DNA of 64,000 nt. It comes from Bacillus piscicola (GTDB taxonomy: Bacteria > Bacillota > Bacilli > Bacillales > Marinococcaceae). The notes under the pieces are model-generated. The model did not search any database. It worked only from the letters and a program-made list of their open reading frames with translations, and had not been told where the DNA came from. The DNA lies in assembly GCF_022458745.1 (NCBI RefSeq), contig NZ_JAJJJF010000012.1, positions 1 through 64,000 on the forward strand, written 5' to 3'. This document shows positions 1-8,369 of this stretch, one piece after another (positions within the stretch are counted from its first letter, which is position 1; each line of letters starts with the position of its first letter). Position numbers and translations under genes: made by a program.

Positions 1-164
1 ACAATCAACAGATATTTATGATCGTAAATGAATAATGTCTCATTTATTTACATTATTGTTTGTGTTTAATATCTAAATAAGCACTTTTGTAAACAGAGTG
101 CTGCAAATATTGCCTTGATAACCATGTCAAGAAAAACTTGACGCACACTATCTATATAAAGTTG

Positions 165-193
165 TTGACAGTGTTACCTTTTTTAGTTAATAT
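165..193 (+). promoter_or_regulatory. Sigma-A promoter of tRNA-Arg
   Basis: A TTGACA -35 box (165-170) and a TAATAT -10 box (188-193) are separated by 17 bp, about 25 bp upstream of the tRNA. The first 160 bases of the window show no gene that I can support. Confidence 0.75.
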
Positions 194-218
194 AGAGATT
201 GTCTTGTTTTAAGCGAAT

Positions 219-293
219 GCGCCTATGGTGAAATGGATATCACGCGAGATTCCGGTTCTCGTATTCCAGGTTCGAATCCTGGTAGGCGCGCCA
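219..293 (+). tRNA. tRNA-Arg (anticodon CCG)
   Basis: The 75-nt sequence folds as a tRNA. The acceptor stem GCGCCTA pairs with TAGGCGC, the anticodon stem CGAGA/TCTCG encloses the loop TTCCGGT, and the T arm carries GGTTCGAATCC. CCA is encoded at 291-293. The anticodon CCG reads the arginine codon CGG. It is a single tRNA with its own promoter and terminator. Confidence 0.93.
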
Positions 294-311
294 TACATTA
301 ACAAATGACAG

Positions 312-341
312 CTGCACAGATAAACTTGTGCAGTTTTTTTA
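312..341 (+). terminator. Rho-independent terminator after tRNA-Arg
   Basis: The stem CTGCACA/TGTGCAG (312-318 with 327-333) is followed by seven T residues. Confidence 0.85.
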
Positions 342-382
342 TTGTTAATACGGAACTATAGGGGAGGTAAAAGGACCTGCAC

Positions 383-1387
383 ATGGTTAAATGGAGAGTG
401 GGCTATCGAACGTTAAAGACGGCCATTGGTGCCGCCCTGGCTATTTTTATTGCCCAGCTGCTGGGATTAGAATTTTTTGTGTCAGCGGGGATTATTACGG
501 TTCTCTGTATTTCGGTGACGAAAAAGGAGTCCTTGCGGGCCTCCTGGGAAAGAATTGTTGCTTGCTTGATCGGCCTCGTCTTTGCCAGTGTCTTATTCGC
601 AGGATTAGGGTATCACCCGTTGACCATTGCTTTACTATTTGCTCTCTTTATCCCCACGGCTGTCAGCTTCGGGTTGGAGCGTGGGATTGTAACGAGTGTC
701 GTGACAATGCTGCACCTTTACATATACGGGAGTATAACCACTGCATTGTGGATCAACGAGCTTTTGTTGATTACAATTGGTGTTACCGTTGCGTTAGTAA
801 TGAACAGTTATATGCCAAGTCTGGAAAAGACGTTAGTAGGGAAGCAAGCAGAGCTTGAGGATCGTATGAAACAAATTTGGAAAGAATATTCCCTGTATTT
901 ACGGGAAGGTGAGTCGGCATGGGACGGGAAGGAAATTACGCAGGCGTCCGCCATTGTTAACACAGCTAAAGGAATGGCATTGAAAACAATGGATAATTAT
1001 TTTCTTCGCAACGAAGATTATTTTTACCATTATTTTCGGATGCGTGAGAAGCAGCTCGATGTCATTGAACGAATCCTGCCATTTATTTCGACGCTTGACC
1101 GGACTGTCGTCCAGGGAGAGAAAATGGCTGAGTTTATGGATGAATTAAGTGATGCTATCTCCCCTAACAATAAAACGGAGTACTTTCTTAACAAATTAAG
1201 TGACCTGTCAGGTGAAATAAGAAATATGGCCCTCCCCGGAACACGAGAAGAATTTGAAGTACGATCTGCTTTATTCTACATTCTGCATGAATTAGAGAAC
1301 TATCTGACTTTAAAAAAAATGTTCAAGCCAGATCCAAAGCGAACGGACCGGGTGTTGCGGAAGCGATTGCATAAAGAAAGCCAATAA
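383..1387 (+). CDS. yqjA: Aromatic acid exporter family (ArAE/DUF939) membrane protein, YqjA-like
   Basis: This is a 334-residue membrane protein. About five hydrophobic segments fill residues 10-140, followed by a charged cytoplasmic domain of about 190 residues. That layout is typical of the ArAE_1 (DUF939) family, whose members resemble aromatic acid or small-molecule exporters. The substrate is unknown. AAGGA at 371-375 lies 7 nt before the ATG. It stands in the same neighbourhood as yqjC-, yqjE- and polY1-like genes, as in Bacillus subtilis, which supports the YqjA assignment. Confidence 0.8.
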   Translation: MVKWRVGYRTLKTAIGAALAIFIAQLLGLEFFVSAGIITVLCISVTKKESLRASWERIVACLIGLVFASVLFAGLGYHPLTIALLFALFIPTAVSFGLERGIVTSVVTMLHLYIYGSITTALWINELLLITIGVTVALVMNSYMPSLEKTLVGKQAELEDRMKQIWKEYSLYLREGESAWDGKEITQASAIVNTAKGMALKTMDNYFLRNEDYFYHYFRMREKQLDVIERILPFISTLDRTVVQGEKMAEFMDELSDAISPNNKTEYFLNKLSDLSGEIRNMALPGTREEFEVRSALFYILHELENYLTLKKMFKPDPKRTDRVLRKRLHKESQ

Positions 1388-1436
1388 AGAGATAGTAATA
1401 AATAGATGTTAATTTACTAATAAAGGGCGTCATACG

Positions 1437-1982
1437 ATGAAAATTTTGCTGGCTTTTTGGATGCTTTCGTCTGTATTATGGCCGCTGAATCTAGAACCTG
1501 TTGCAGGGGATCCATATATTATTATTAATAAACAGACCAATGAGCTTATTTACATCAAAGAGGGTGAAATTGTCAGCCGTTACCGCGTAGCGACAGGAAA
1601 AGAGAAATCCCTCACGCCGGAGGGTGAATTCACCGTTACCGTGAAAGCAATCCGTCCGTATTACCGTAAGCTTGATATTAAAGGCGGCGATCCGGATAAT
1701 CCGCTTGGCAGCAGGTGGATTGGTTTTGATGCGGAAAACACGAATGGTCGCATCTATGGGATTCATGGAACGAACCGGCCGTCATCGATCGGTCATTACG
1801 TATCCAATGGGTGTGTCCGTCTTTTGAACGAACATGTCAACGAATTGTTTGAAAAAGTTGAGATAGGAACAAAGGTCTGGATTGGAACAACCCCTAAAAC
1901 AGCTCAGCAAATCGCGAAAGAAAGAGGCGTGCTGTTTGACAGTAAGCCCCTTTATGTAGAAGAAGACTTAAAATCGTTGTAA
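1437..1982 (+). CDS. Secreted L,D-transpeptidase, YkuD domain
   Basis: The 181-residue protein has an N-terminal signal peptide (about residues 1-24) and then a YkuD catalytic domain. The active-site pattern is visible as His110, His120, Ser123, Gly125, Cys126 and Arg128 (SNGCVR). Such enzymes form 3-3 peptidoglycan cross-links or anchor proteins through the catalytic cysteine, outside the membrane. It has no LysM wall-binding repeat, unlike YkuD of Bacillus subtilis, so it is a minimal single-domain form. A terminator follows the stop codon directly, so it ends its transcription unit. Confidence 0.88.
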   Translation: MKILLAFWMLSSVLWPLNLEPVAGDPYIIINKQTNELIYIKEGEIVSRYRVATGKEKSLTPEGEFTVTVKAIRPYYRKLDIKGGDPDNPLGSRWIGFDAENTNGRIYGIHGTNRPSSIGHYVSNGCVRLLNEHVNELFEKVEIGTKVWIGTTPKTAQQIAKERGVLFDSKPLYVEEDLKSL

Positions 1983-1983
1983 A

Positions 1984-2013
1984 AAAAACTCGCCGGCTGG
2001 GGCGAGTTTTTTC
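1984..2013 (+). terminator. Terminator after the L,D-transpeptidase gene
   Basis: The stem ACTCGCC/GGCGAGT is followed by TTTTTT. With the A-run on its left side it could also terminate transcription coming from the small minus-strand gene at 2039-2131. Confidence 0.85.
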
Positions 2014-2038
2014 GTTGATGCAGGACGAACTGGCTTTT

Positions 2039-2131
2039 TTAGAAAAAAGTTGCAGCTCCAGTAAGCAAACTTCCTACAACTAATGTTATGATCATAATAT
2101 AAACGATAGTTTTTTGGAGTTTTTTCGGCAT
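2039..2131 (-). CDS. Prli42-like stressosome-associated membrane miniprotein
   Basis: This is a 30-codon ORF starting MPKKLQKTIVY on the minus strand. A strong Shine-Dalgarno GGAGGGG stands 5 nt before the ATG. The product is a short basic N-terminus followed by one hydrophobic helix (about residues 9-30). Size and layout match Prli42, the roughly 31-residue miniprotein described in Listeria that links the stressosome to the membrane and is widespread in Firmicutes. The assignment rests on composition and pattern, not on an alignment. A larger overlapping frame on the same strand has no comparable ribosome binding site. Confidence 0.72.
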   Translation of the reverse strand: MPKKLQKTIVYIMIITLVVGSLLTGAATFF

Positions 2132-2266
2132 GTTTTCCCCTCCGTGCTAACAAGCTTTATCTCTATTTTAAAGCTTTTCGCTTAAAGTCTCAACCGCTAT
2201 TTGTATGCAAGTACAGGGGAGGCCGTTTCCTTCCAAAAAGAATACATAAAAGTGAGGATGAAGATA

Positions 2267-2677
2267 ATGAAAGAAGCACCGAAAAAAATTGATCACATTG
2301 GAATCGCTGTCAAATCAATCGAGGAGCATTTGCCTTTTTATGAGGAGGTTCTCGGTCTTACTCTTTTAAAAGTCGAAGAAGTGGAATCCCAAAAAGTGAA
2401 AGTAGCATTTATCGAAATTGGATCTTCGAAGCTTGAATTGCTTGAGCCGCTTGCTGATACAAGTCCGATCGCTTCGTTTATCGAGAAAAAAGGCGAAGGG
2501 ATCCATCATATTGCACTCGGTGTGTCCGACATTAATCAACGCCTGGAAGAAATTCGACAGGATGGTATTCAAACGTTAAGCGAGGAAGCTTACAAAGGGG
2601 CAGGCGGTGCTGATGTAGCTTTTCTCCATCCTCGTTCAACAGGCCGAGTATTGTATGAGTTTTGCGAGAAAAAATAA
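2267..2677 (+). CDS. mce: Methylmalonyl-CoA epimerase (VOC family)
   Basis: The 136-residue protein has two betaalphabetabetabeta modules of the vicinal oxygen chelate fold. Likely metal ligands are His10 (DHIGIAV), His80 (GIHHIAL) and Glu131 (LYEFCE). The family interconverts the R and S epimers of methylmalonyl-CoA. The ATG at 2267 is preferred because GAGG at 2254-2257 lies 9 nt upstream; the ATG at 2258 would overlap the ribosome binding site. The gene matches YqjC of Bacillus subtilis. The acyl-CoA carboxylase that often follows it is absent. A related VOC lyase function cannot be excluded. Confidence 0.82.
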   Translation: MKEAPKKIDHIGIAVKSIEEHLPFYEEVLGLTLLKVEEVESQKVKVAFIEIGSSKLELLEPLADTSPIASFIEKKGEGIHHIALGVSDINQRLEEIRQDGIQTLSEEAYKGAGGADVAFLHPRSTGRVLYEFCEKK

Positions 2678-2719
2678 AAAGGACGTGCCAAAGGTTAGTA
2701 GAGACAGGAGGACAAATCG

Positions 2720-3841
2720 ATGATTAAGGAAGATCGTCTCGTTCAGGAATTTATGGAACTGGTCCAAGTGGATTCAGAAACAACGAAAGAGAAAAAAATC
2801 GCCGGTGTACTTAAGAAAAAGTTTGAAGAATTGGGTCTGAGCGTTGTGGAAGATGATGCCGCAAGCACGACCGCTCATGAAGCGGGCAACCTCGTTTGTA
2901 CGTGGGAAGGAACAGCAGAGAGTGCGGAAACGATTTACTTTACATCGCATATGGATACCGTCGTGCCTGGTAATGGGATCAAACCGTTTCTGAAAGACGG
3001 TTATGTGCAGACAGACGGCACGACCATCCTCGGTGCCGATGACAAAGCAGGAATCGCTGTGATGCTTGAATGTATCCGGGTAGTTAAGGAGCGTAATATA
3101 CCGCACGGGACGATTCAGTTTGTTATCACGGTCGGTGAGGAATCCGGCCTTGTCGGTGCGAAAGCGTTAGATGAAAGCCTGTTACAAGCAACATACGGGT
3201 ATGCGTTAGACAGTGACGGTGAGATAGGTGACATTATTGTCGCGGCGCCAACACAGGCACAGATCGGGGTTACGATTAAAGGGAAGACAGCGCATGCTGG
3301 TGTCGAGCCGGAGAAGGGCATATCCGCCATTACCGTCGCAGCAAAAGCGATCGCGAAAATGCCGCTTGGCCGTATTGACAAGGAGACAACAGCGAACATC
3401 GGCCGTTTTGAAGGCGGTTCACAAACGAACATCGTGTGCGACGAAGTGAAGATTCAAGCGGAAGCACGCTCTCTCATCGAAGAGAAAATGGAAAAGCAAG
3501 TAGGGAAAATGGAAAAAGCGTTTAAGGATACAGCTGCTGAGATGGGAGCAGAAGCGGAAGTTGACGTAGAAGTAGTCTATCCCGGTTTTAAGTTGAATGA
3601 AAAAGACCAAGTTGTGAAAACGGCGATGCAAGCTGCTAAAAAGGTTGGCCGCACTCCGCGCTTACTTGAAAGCGGTGGTGGCAGCGATGCCAACATTATC
3701 AGCGGTTACGGGATACCAACCGTCAATTTGGCAGTTGGTTATGAAAACATACACACGACGAATGAAAAGATCGCCGTTGAAAAGATGGTGGATTTAACTG
3801 AATTAGTTGTGGCGATTATCGAAGAAACAGTATCCGCATAA
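2720..3841 (+). CDS. yqjE: M20 family metallopeptidase, YqjE/peptidase T-like
   Basis: The 373-residue cytoplasmic enzyme of the M20 zinc peptidase clan shows ligands in order: His77 and Asp79 in TSHMDTV, Asp107 in GADDKAG, the catalytic Glu140-Glu141 pair in GEESG, and a C-terminal SGGGSDAN segment. The central dimerisation domain is present, and the length is normal for tripeptidase-like YqjE. GACAGGAGGAC gives a strong ribosome binding site. It probably acts in peptide breakdown; the exact substrate is unknown. It sits 42 bp after the epimerase gene and is likely cotranscribed with it. Confidence 0.85.
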   Translation: MIKEDRLVQEFMELVQVDSETTKEKKIAGVLKKKFEELGLSVVEDDAASTTAHEAGNLVCTWEGTAESAETIYFTSHMDTVVPGNGIKPFLKDGYVQTDGTTILGADDKAGIAVMLECIRVVKERNIPHGTIQFVITVGEESGLVGAKALDESLLQATYGYALDSDGEIGDIIVAAPTQAQIGVTIKGKTAHAGVEPEKGISAITVAAKAIAKMPLGRIDKETTANIGRFEGGSQTNIVCDEVKIQAEARSLIEEKMEKQVGKMEKAFKDTAAEMGAEAEVDVEVVYPGFKLNEKDQVVKTAMQAAKKVGRTPRLLESGGGSDANIISGYGIPTVNLAVGYENIHTTNEKIAVEKMVDLTELVVAIIEETVSA

Positions 3842-3856
3842 GAAAGGGATCATAAA

Positions 3857-4954
3857 GTGAGCACCGCATCCTGGAACGGGAAAGTTATTTTTCACGTTGA
3901 TATGAATGCTTTTTACGCATCTGTTGAAAGAGTACATGACCCTGGTCTAGAAGGGGTACCACTCGCGATAGCTGGAAATCCAAAAGAACGCAGAGGCATC
4001 GTCGTAACGGCGAGTTACGAGGCACGAGCGTTCGGTGTGAAAACAACGATGTCCGTCAGGGACGCATTGAAAAAATGCCCGCACTTGGTCATTCGCCCTC
4101 CTGATTTTGATAAATACCGGGCGGCTTCGGCGGAGATGTTTCAACTGCTTGAGGACTATACTCCATTAGTGGAGCCTGTCTCCATTGATGAAGGATATAT
4201 GGATGTTACGGCTTCTTTTAAAACCGGCAAGTCGCTCGTCCTCGCACAAGAGCTCCAAAAGCGTATTAAACGAGACCTGGGGCTTAGCTGCAGCATTGGG
4301 ATTGCCCCTAACAAGTTTTTAGCGAAAATGGCAAGTGATATGAAAAAGCCGATGGGAATCACGGTTTTGCGTAAGCGGGAATTACCGCAAAAATTATGGC
4401 CGCTCCCAGTCGAGGAGATGCACGGTGTCGGCAGGAAAACAGCAGCAAAGCTAAATGGAATGGAAATTTATACCATTCGAGACCTAGCGCTGTATTCGGG
4501 GATTGCCTTGAAGGCACGTTTTGGATTAAAAGGTAAAAAGCTTCATGAGCGTGCCAACGGGATCGATTATCGCGAGGTGGACCCCGAGGCTGCAAACGAC
4601 ATAAAAAGTGTCGGAAGCTCGACGACGTTAGCCGAAGACGTGACAGCGAAAGCGGAACTTTTGAAGGTGATCACCTATTTAGCGGAAAAAACGGCGGACC
4701 GGATGGCGAGGAAAAACGTTTGCTCGCACACCATTCAATTGACGATTCGCTATAGCGACCGGAAAACAATCACCCGTAGTAAAAAACTGGTAAATCCGTT
4801 TTTTTCTGCTGAGGAAATCCAGAGACAAGCTGTCGATTTATTAGAAAACTATTGGAACGGGAACCCTGTCCGCTTGCTTGGCATTACGGCTCTTCACGTT
4901 ATACCGAAGCAGGAAGCTTATACACAACTTGATCTTTTCTCGTTTTTGAAATGA
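3857..4954 (+). CDS. dinB: DNA polymerase IV (Y family)
   Basis: The 365-residue translesion polymerase has the palm motif FHVDMNAFYASVE near the N-terminus and the catalytic SIDEGYMD segment. Helix-hairpin-helix and little-finger domains follow. A beta-clamp binding motif, QLDLF, lies at residues 357-361. The start is GTG at 3857, with AAAGGG 8 nt upstream. It corresponds to YqjH (PolY1) of Bacillus subtilis by both sequence and position. It is constitutively low or damage-responsive in relatives; no LexA box was identified here. Confidence 0.93.
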   Translation: MSTASWNGKVIFHVDMNAFYASVERVHDPGLEGVPLAIAGNPKERRGIVVTASYEARAFGVKTTMSVRDALKKCPHLVIRPPDFDKYRAASAEMFQLLEDYTPLVEPVSIDEGYMDVTASFKTGKSLVLAQELQKRIKRDLGLSCSIGIAPNKFLAKMASDMKKPMGITVLRKRELPQKLWPLPVEEMHGVGRKTAAKLNGMEIYTIRDLALYSGIALKARFGLKGKKLHERANGIDYREVDPEAANDIKSVGSSTTLAEDVTAKAELLKVITYLAEKTADRMARKNVCSHTIQLTIRYSDRKTITRSKKLVNPFFSAEEIQRQAVDLLENYWNGNPVRLLGITALHVIPKQEAYTQLDLFSFLK

Positions 4955-4967
4955 ATAAAATGAACAG

Positions 4968-4997
4968 GCCGCCGCAGGAGATGCAGCGGCTTTTTTT
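4968..4997 (+). terminator. Terminator after dinB
   Basis: The stem GCCGCCGC/GCAGCGGC has one mismatch and is followed by seven T residues. Confidence 0.8.
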
Positions 4998-5021
4998 ACA
5001 TAATTTCGGTCGCAAGTCGGA

Positions 5022-5048
5022 TAAATATTGTTTCACTTTAACCGATAT
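5022..5048 (+). promoter_or_regulatory. Sigma-D (flagellar) promoter of the ylqG island
   Basis: TAAA (5022-5025), a 15-bp spacer and ACCGATAT (5041-5048) match the sigma-D consensus TAAA-N15-GCCGATAT in spacing and in seven of eight -10 positions. It lies 32 bp upstream of the ylqG start codon. Confidence 0.78.
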
Positions 5049-5080
5049 TATAGGCAGAGAGTAGGAGCGGGGTGAGAAAT

Positions 5081-7579
5081 ATGCAGCATGTTACCAATAC
5101 GCCTTTAAGTCAAGCGCGGGAAAAACCGCTGTCTTTGAAAAGCGGGGATATGATTCGAGGCACGATAATAGAGCGCAAAGAAAATAATGAAGCAGTAATC
5201 CGAACCGGCGGTGTAAAAATGGACGTTCATTTTAAAGGGGACGTGCCAAAGGATGATAATGTAGCCCTGCAAGTAATTGGAAAGAAAGAGGGACTAGCAG
5301 TTGTACAAGCTGTGGACGCAGAACAAAAAGCTGCAACGAGAGCCGGTACAGAAAAAGCTTCAGCTGCTGCTTTTCTAAAGAGTGCAGGTATCGCCCGCCC
5401 GTCCGATCAGCTGCTAACAGCGACAAAGACATTTATGAAACAAGAGATACCGTTGTCCAAAGGAGCGTTAGAGGGGCTCGAGCGGTTTTTGGCAAGAGCA
5501 AGCGGTACGGCTGCCGAAAAAGCAGCGACGGTAGAGGCAGCAGCGGCTAAACGGATTGCTATAACTGAAAGCAATTTAACGCATATCCATGAAAGTTTAC
5601 ACGGAAAAGGTGCCCATGAGTTTGTGAAAAACCATACGGGCGATCGTCTGACAGTCCCGGATGATCTCCAGGAAGCGGTCAAGAGTGCTGTCGAAAAAAG
5701 CACAAGCCAAAGCCAGCCGCTAAAAGAAATCATCCATAATGTCAGCAGGCACTTGCAAGAAGGCGCTTCTGCAGCAAATGTGAGACAAACGATCCGAGAT
5801 CAGATTCTCCCACATCAAGAGTTAACAGCCGAGCAGGCTGCCCGTATCGAGAAAGCGCTACGAGAAGCTGACGTTCTTCAAAAGGCTGGTATCGAAAAGC
5901 TCCAGCAAGCACTGCGACAGGCAGAGAACGACATAACGGGTGTGAAAATGACCGAAAGCAGGACCGGCAGTACAGCACAACTCGTAAACGAGCTGCTGCA
6001 AAATATCGGGAAAGCGGGGTCACTTCAGGCACGGCTAGAGCGTTTTTTTTCCGAAAATAATACAAGCGACAAAACGACTGAGATGATTCTTAAAGCAGCA
6101 AAACAAACAGGGCAGCTTCAGGAGGCGGGGAATGCTCGGCTTTTGCAGGCGATTCTTGAAGTGGAGGCAAGTCGAGAGACCGTCTCTTTTGAGCCATATA
6201 AAAAGACTCTGTTGGAAGAGCCGGACATTCATAACGTGTTGGAGAAGCTGCAACGAGACTTACTCCCGAGAATCCCGGAAAATCAAAAAGAAACGGCAAC
6301 GGACCAAATTAAGCGTGCGGTGGGACTTGCAGGGGAAGGGAAAGAAATAGCCGCTCGCAAGCTCGCGTACGAAACATTGGAAGGTTTAGCTGAAACGAAG
6401 GCCAGCGCAAGTTATACAGCGGATGAAGCCTTGCACAGCGCTGCTTCACTTTCATCAAAGCAACTCTTGGAGACACGAATTACAGAGAAACTTGCCGATG
6501 TTGCCGCTTCCTTTCAGCAAGTAAAACGAAATACGGTGCACCAGCTGCAGCAAACGTCTCACTTGCTCGAGCAGAATAAGCAGGCCGCCCCGCAGGCAAA
6601 ACAAGTGTTAGAAGCGGCGATTAAGCAAATCGACCGTACGCTTTTAAGAAGTGATGTTATGTTGTTTACGGACATGAAAACGGAGCGTAAGATGCTGCAG
6701 TTAAGCGGGCAATTAGCCGAAGCGAAGCACTTGCTTGAGCGCGGTGACCTTCGGGGAGCACGCACAGTTGTCAAAAATGTCCAGGAATCCGTAGAACGTT
6801 TACAGTTTAAACCGGCAGAACAGCGGGTTAAACATTTTGTTACGAAGGAAGAAATACTTTCGTCCGGCGGGATAAAGACCGCGGTCCAGCATGTTACCGA
6901 GCAAGCGTGGTACGCGACGCAAGAACCGTCAGCGCGGCAGCTCTTTGAACTGATCCGGGCACTCGGGTTAAACAGGGAAAGTGAAATCAGCCAAATGCTC
7001 GCTTCCCAAGGAAAAGAACAAAATAATGCTTCGAACCATCAAACTCATAATCTCAAAGAAGCTCTGCTCCAACTGTTGAGAAATGAAGATAGCGGCAGTA
7101 AACTGCACCAGCAAGCGAACCAGGCACTCGCAAATGTAACAGGACAGCAGCTCCTAAGTAAAACGGACCAGGGACAAGTGCCGCAGCATTTGTTATTCAA
7201 TCTTCCGCTGCCGCTGAAGGAGAGTCAAGAACAGCTGCAAGTTTATGTGCAATCACGTGAATCAGGCGGTCAGCTTGATTGGGAAAACTGTGCCCTATAC
7301 TTCATGATCGAGACTCCGGTGCTTGGTAATATCGGGATAGTGATTCAATCATCGGAGCGACAATTATCGATTACGTTAAAAAACGACCTGCCCGGTTTTT
7401 CCGATGTGATGGGGCCGCTTGTTGAAAAAACGACGAATGCGATCAGCGAGCTTGGCTACGACATTCATGACATTCGCTATCAGCCTTTTCAACGGGAAGA
7501 AGGCGTGGGCGGACAGGCCGATGCGGGGGAAACGATTTTACCGGTTCAGACAGAGGAAGGATTTGATTACAAAATATGA
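5081..7579 (+). CDS. ylqG: YlqG-like protein with FliK-type C-terminal domain
   Basis: This is a long protein of 832 residues. The N-terminal part (about 20-75) looks like a small beta domain, and residues 100-690 are rich in Ala, Gln, Glu and Lys and predicted helical. The C-terminal part (about 690-815) resembles the hook-length control (FliK C-terminal) domain. It resembles YlqG of Bacillus subtilis, whose exact role is unknown to me. It overlaps ylqH by 4 nt and lies just upstream of fliS and flagellin under a sigma-D promoter, which suggests a flagellar export or hook-length role. GTG at 5072 is an alternative start; ATG 5081 has the better-placed GGGGTGA. Confidence 0.75.
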   Translation: MQHVTNTPLSQAREKPLSLKSGDMIRGTIIERKENNEAVIRTGGVKMDVHFKGDVPKDDNVALQVIGKKEGLAVVQAVDAEQKAATRAGTEKASAAAFLKSAGIARPSDQLLTATKTFMKQEIPLSKGALEGLERFLARASGTAAEKAATVEAAAAKRIAITESNLTHIHESLHGKGAHEFVKNHTGDRLTVPDDLQEAVKSAVEKSTSQSQPLKEIIHNVSRHLQEGASAANVRQTIRDQILPHQELTAEQAARIEKALREADVLQKAGIEKLQQALRQAENDITGVKMTESRTGSTAQLVNELLQNIGKAGSLQARLERFFSENNTSDKTTEMILKAAKQTGQLQEAGNARLLQAILEVEASRETVSFEPYKKTLLEEPDIHNVLEKLQRDLLPRIPENQKETATDQIKRAVGLAGEGKEIAARKLAYETLEGLAETKASASYTADEALHSAASLSSKQLLETRITEKLADVAASFQQVKRNTVHQLQQTSHLLEQNKQAAPQAKQVLEAAIKQIDRTLLRSDVMLFTDMKTERKMLQLSGQLAEAKHLLERGDLRGARTVVKNVQESVERLQFKPAEQRVKHFVTKEEILSSGGIKTAVQHVTEQAWYATQEPSARQLFELIRALGLNRESEISQMLASQGKEQNNASNHQTHNLKEALLQLLRNEDSGSKLHQQANQALANVTGQQLLSKTDQGQVPQHLLFNLPLPLKESQEQLQVYVQSRESGGQLDWENCALYFMIETPVLGNIGIVIQSSERQLSITLKNDLPGFSDVMGPLVEKTTNAISELGYDIHDIRYQPFQREEGVGGQADAGETILPVQTEEGFDYKI

Positions 7580-7869
7580 GGCTTTCTCATTATTACAACC
7601 AAAATCAGCGTAAAGCGAAAAACGGTCCGACTGCGGCCGTAGTGAAATATGACAGCGATGAAGCTCCGCGCGTGACGGCGAGCGGGAGGGGAGAGGTTGC
7701 GGAACATATTTTGGAACTGGCGAAAAAACACGATATCCATATGCAGGAAGACCCGAGTCTCGCCGCAAGCCTTCTCGATATGGATTTGGGTGAAAGCGTC
7801 CCCCCACAGTTATATTCCGTCATTGCAGAAGTCCTGTTATTAATTGAGGAAATGGAAAAAAACTATTAA
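7576..7869 (+). CDS. ylqH: FlhB C-terminal domain homologue (FhlB/YlqH), export switch-like
   Basis: The 97-residue protein corresponds to the cytoplasmic C-terminal part of FlhB/YscU, the substrate-specificity switch of flagellar type III export. It has no membrane helices. The autocleavage motif NPTH is replaced by NGPT near residue 17, so it cannot self-cleave in the usual way. The ATG overlaps the ylqG stop (ATGA), indicating translational coupling. Pairing a FliK-like protein with a stand-alone FlhB switch domain suggests that the two interact; this is inferred. Confidence 0.82.
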   Translation: MRLSHYYNQNQRKAKNGPTAAVVKYDSDEAPRVTASGRGEVAEHILELAKKHDIHMQEDPSLAASLLDMDLGESVPPQLYSVIAEVLLLIEEMEKNY

Positions 7870-7892
7870 GCTGCCAGCTTTTTAGTCGATAT
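7867..7892 (+). promoter_or_regulatory. Possible sigma-D promoter before fliS
   Basis: GTCGATAT (7885-7892) resembles the sigma-D -10 box, and TAAG (7867-7870) stands 14 bp upstream. The match is weaker than the promoter at 5022. Confidence 0.45.
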
Positions 7893-7928
7893 TATAGAAG
7901 AAGTCTATCATCCGAAAGGAAGAAAAAG

Positions 7929-8351
7929 ATGGCGTTTTTATCAGAGGAAATGCTTCAAAAAAAATCATCTCAAGAACTGACGATGCTTTTATATGAAGCT
8001 TGTGAACGTAACATTGAAGAAGCGATCTCTTTTATTAAGAAGAGAGACTATATAAGTGCGAACCAAAAGCTGCAGCGGGCAATCGACATTTTAGAACGTC
8101 TCGGTGTCGGCCTTAACTACGAAGCAGGTATTATCGCGGATGAACTTGATAGTTTATATAATTATATGAGTGAACAGTTAATGGCGGCGAACGTGAAAAA
8201 GGACAGGAATGCAGCAGAAAATGTTTTAGTTATCTTACGTAAGCTCTCACGTTCCTGGATAGAAGCAATGCGTACGCAGACAGACAAACAGTCGCAAGTA
8301 TCGCGCAGACGTACCAACGCCTACGAACAAAATGTACTATACGAGAAATAA
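7929..8351 (+). CDS. fliS: Flagellin chaperone FliS
   Basis: The 140-residue helical protein has FliS features: a conserved N-terminal LTMLLYEACERNIEEA helix and a YMSEQLMAAN segment in the helical bundle. FliS binds the C-terminal helix of flagellin in the cytoplasm, prevents premature polymerisation and delivers it for export. AGGAAG precedes the ATG. Its client flagellin starts 18 bp downstream, so the two are very likely cotranscribed. In Bacillus subtilis fliS lies after fliD instead, so this pairing with hag is a rearranged arrangement. Confidence 0.88.
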   Translation: MAFLSEEMLQKKSSQELTMLLYEACERNIEEAISFIKKRDYISANQKLQRAIDILERLGVGLNYEAGIIADELDSLYNYMSEQLMAANVKKDRNAAENVLVILRKLSRSWIEAMRTQTDKQSQVSRRRTNAYEQNVLYEK

Positions 8352-8369
8352 CGCAAGGGAGATAACCTG

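Noticed and set aside
391-858. 155-residue frame inside the YqjA-like gene
   Set aside because: It is an out-of-frame shadow with many cysteines and no start signal; the hydrophobic-helix pattern belongs to the real frame.
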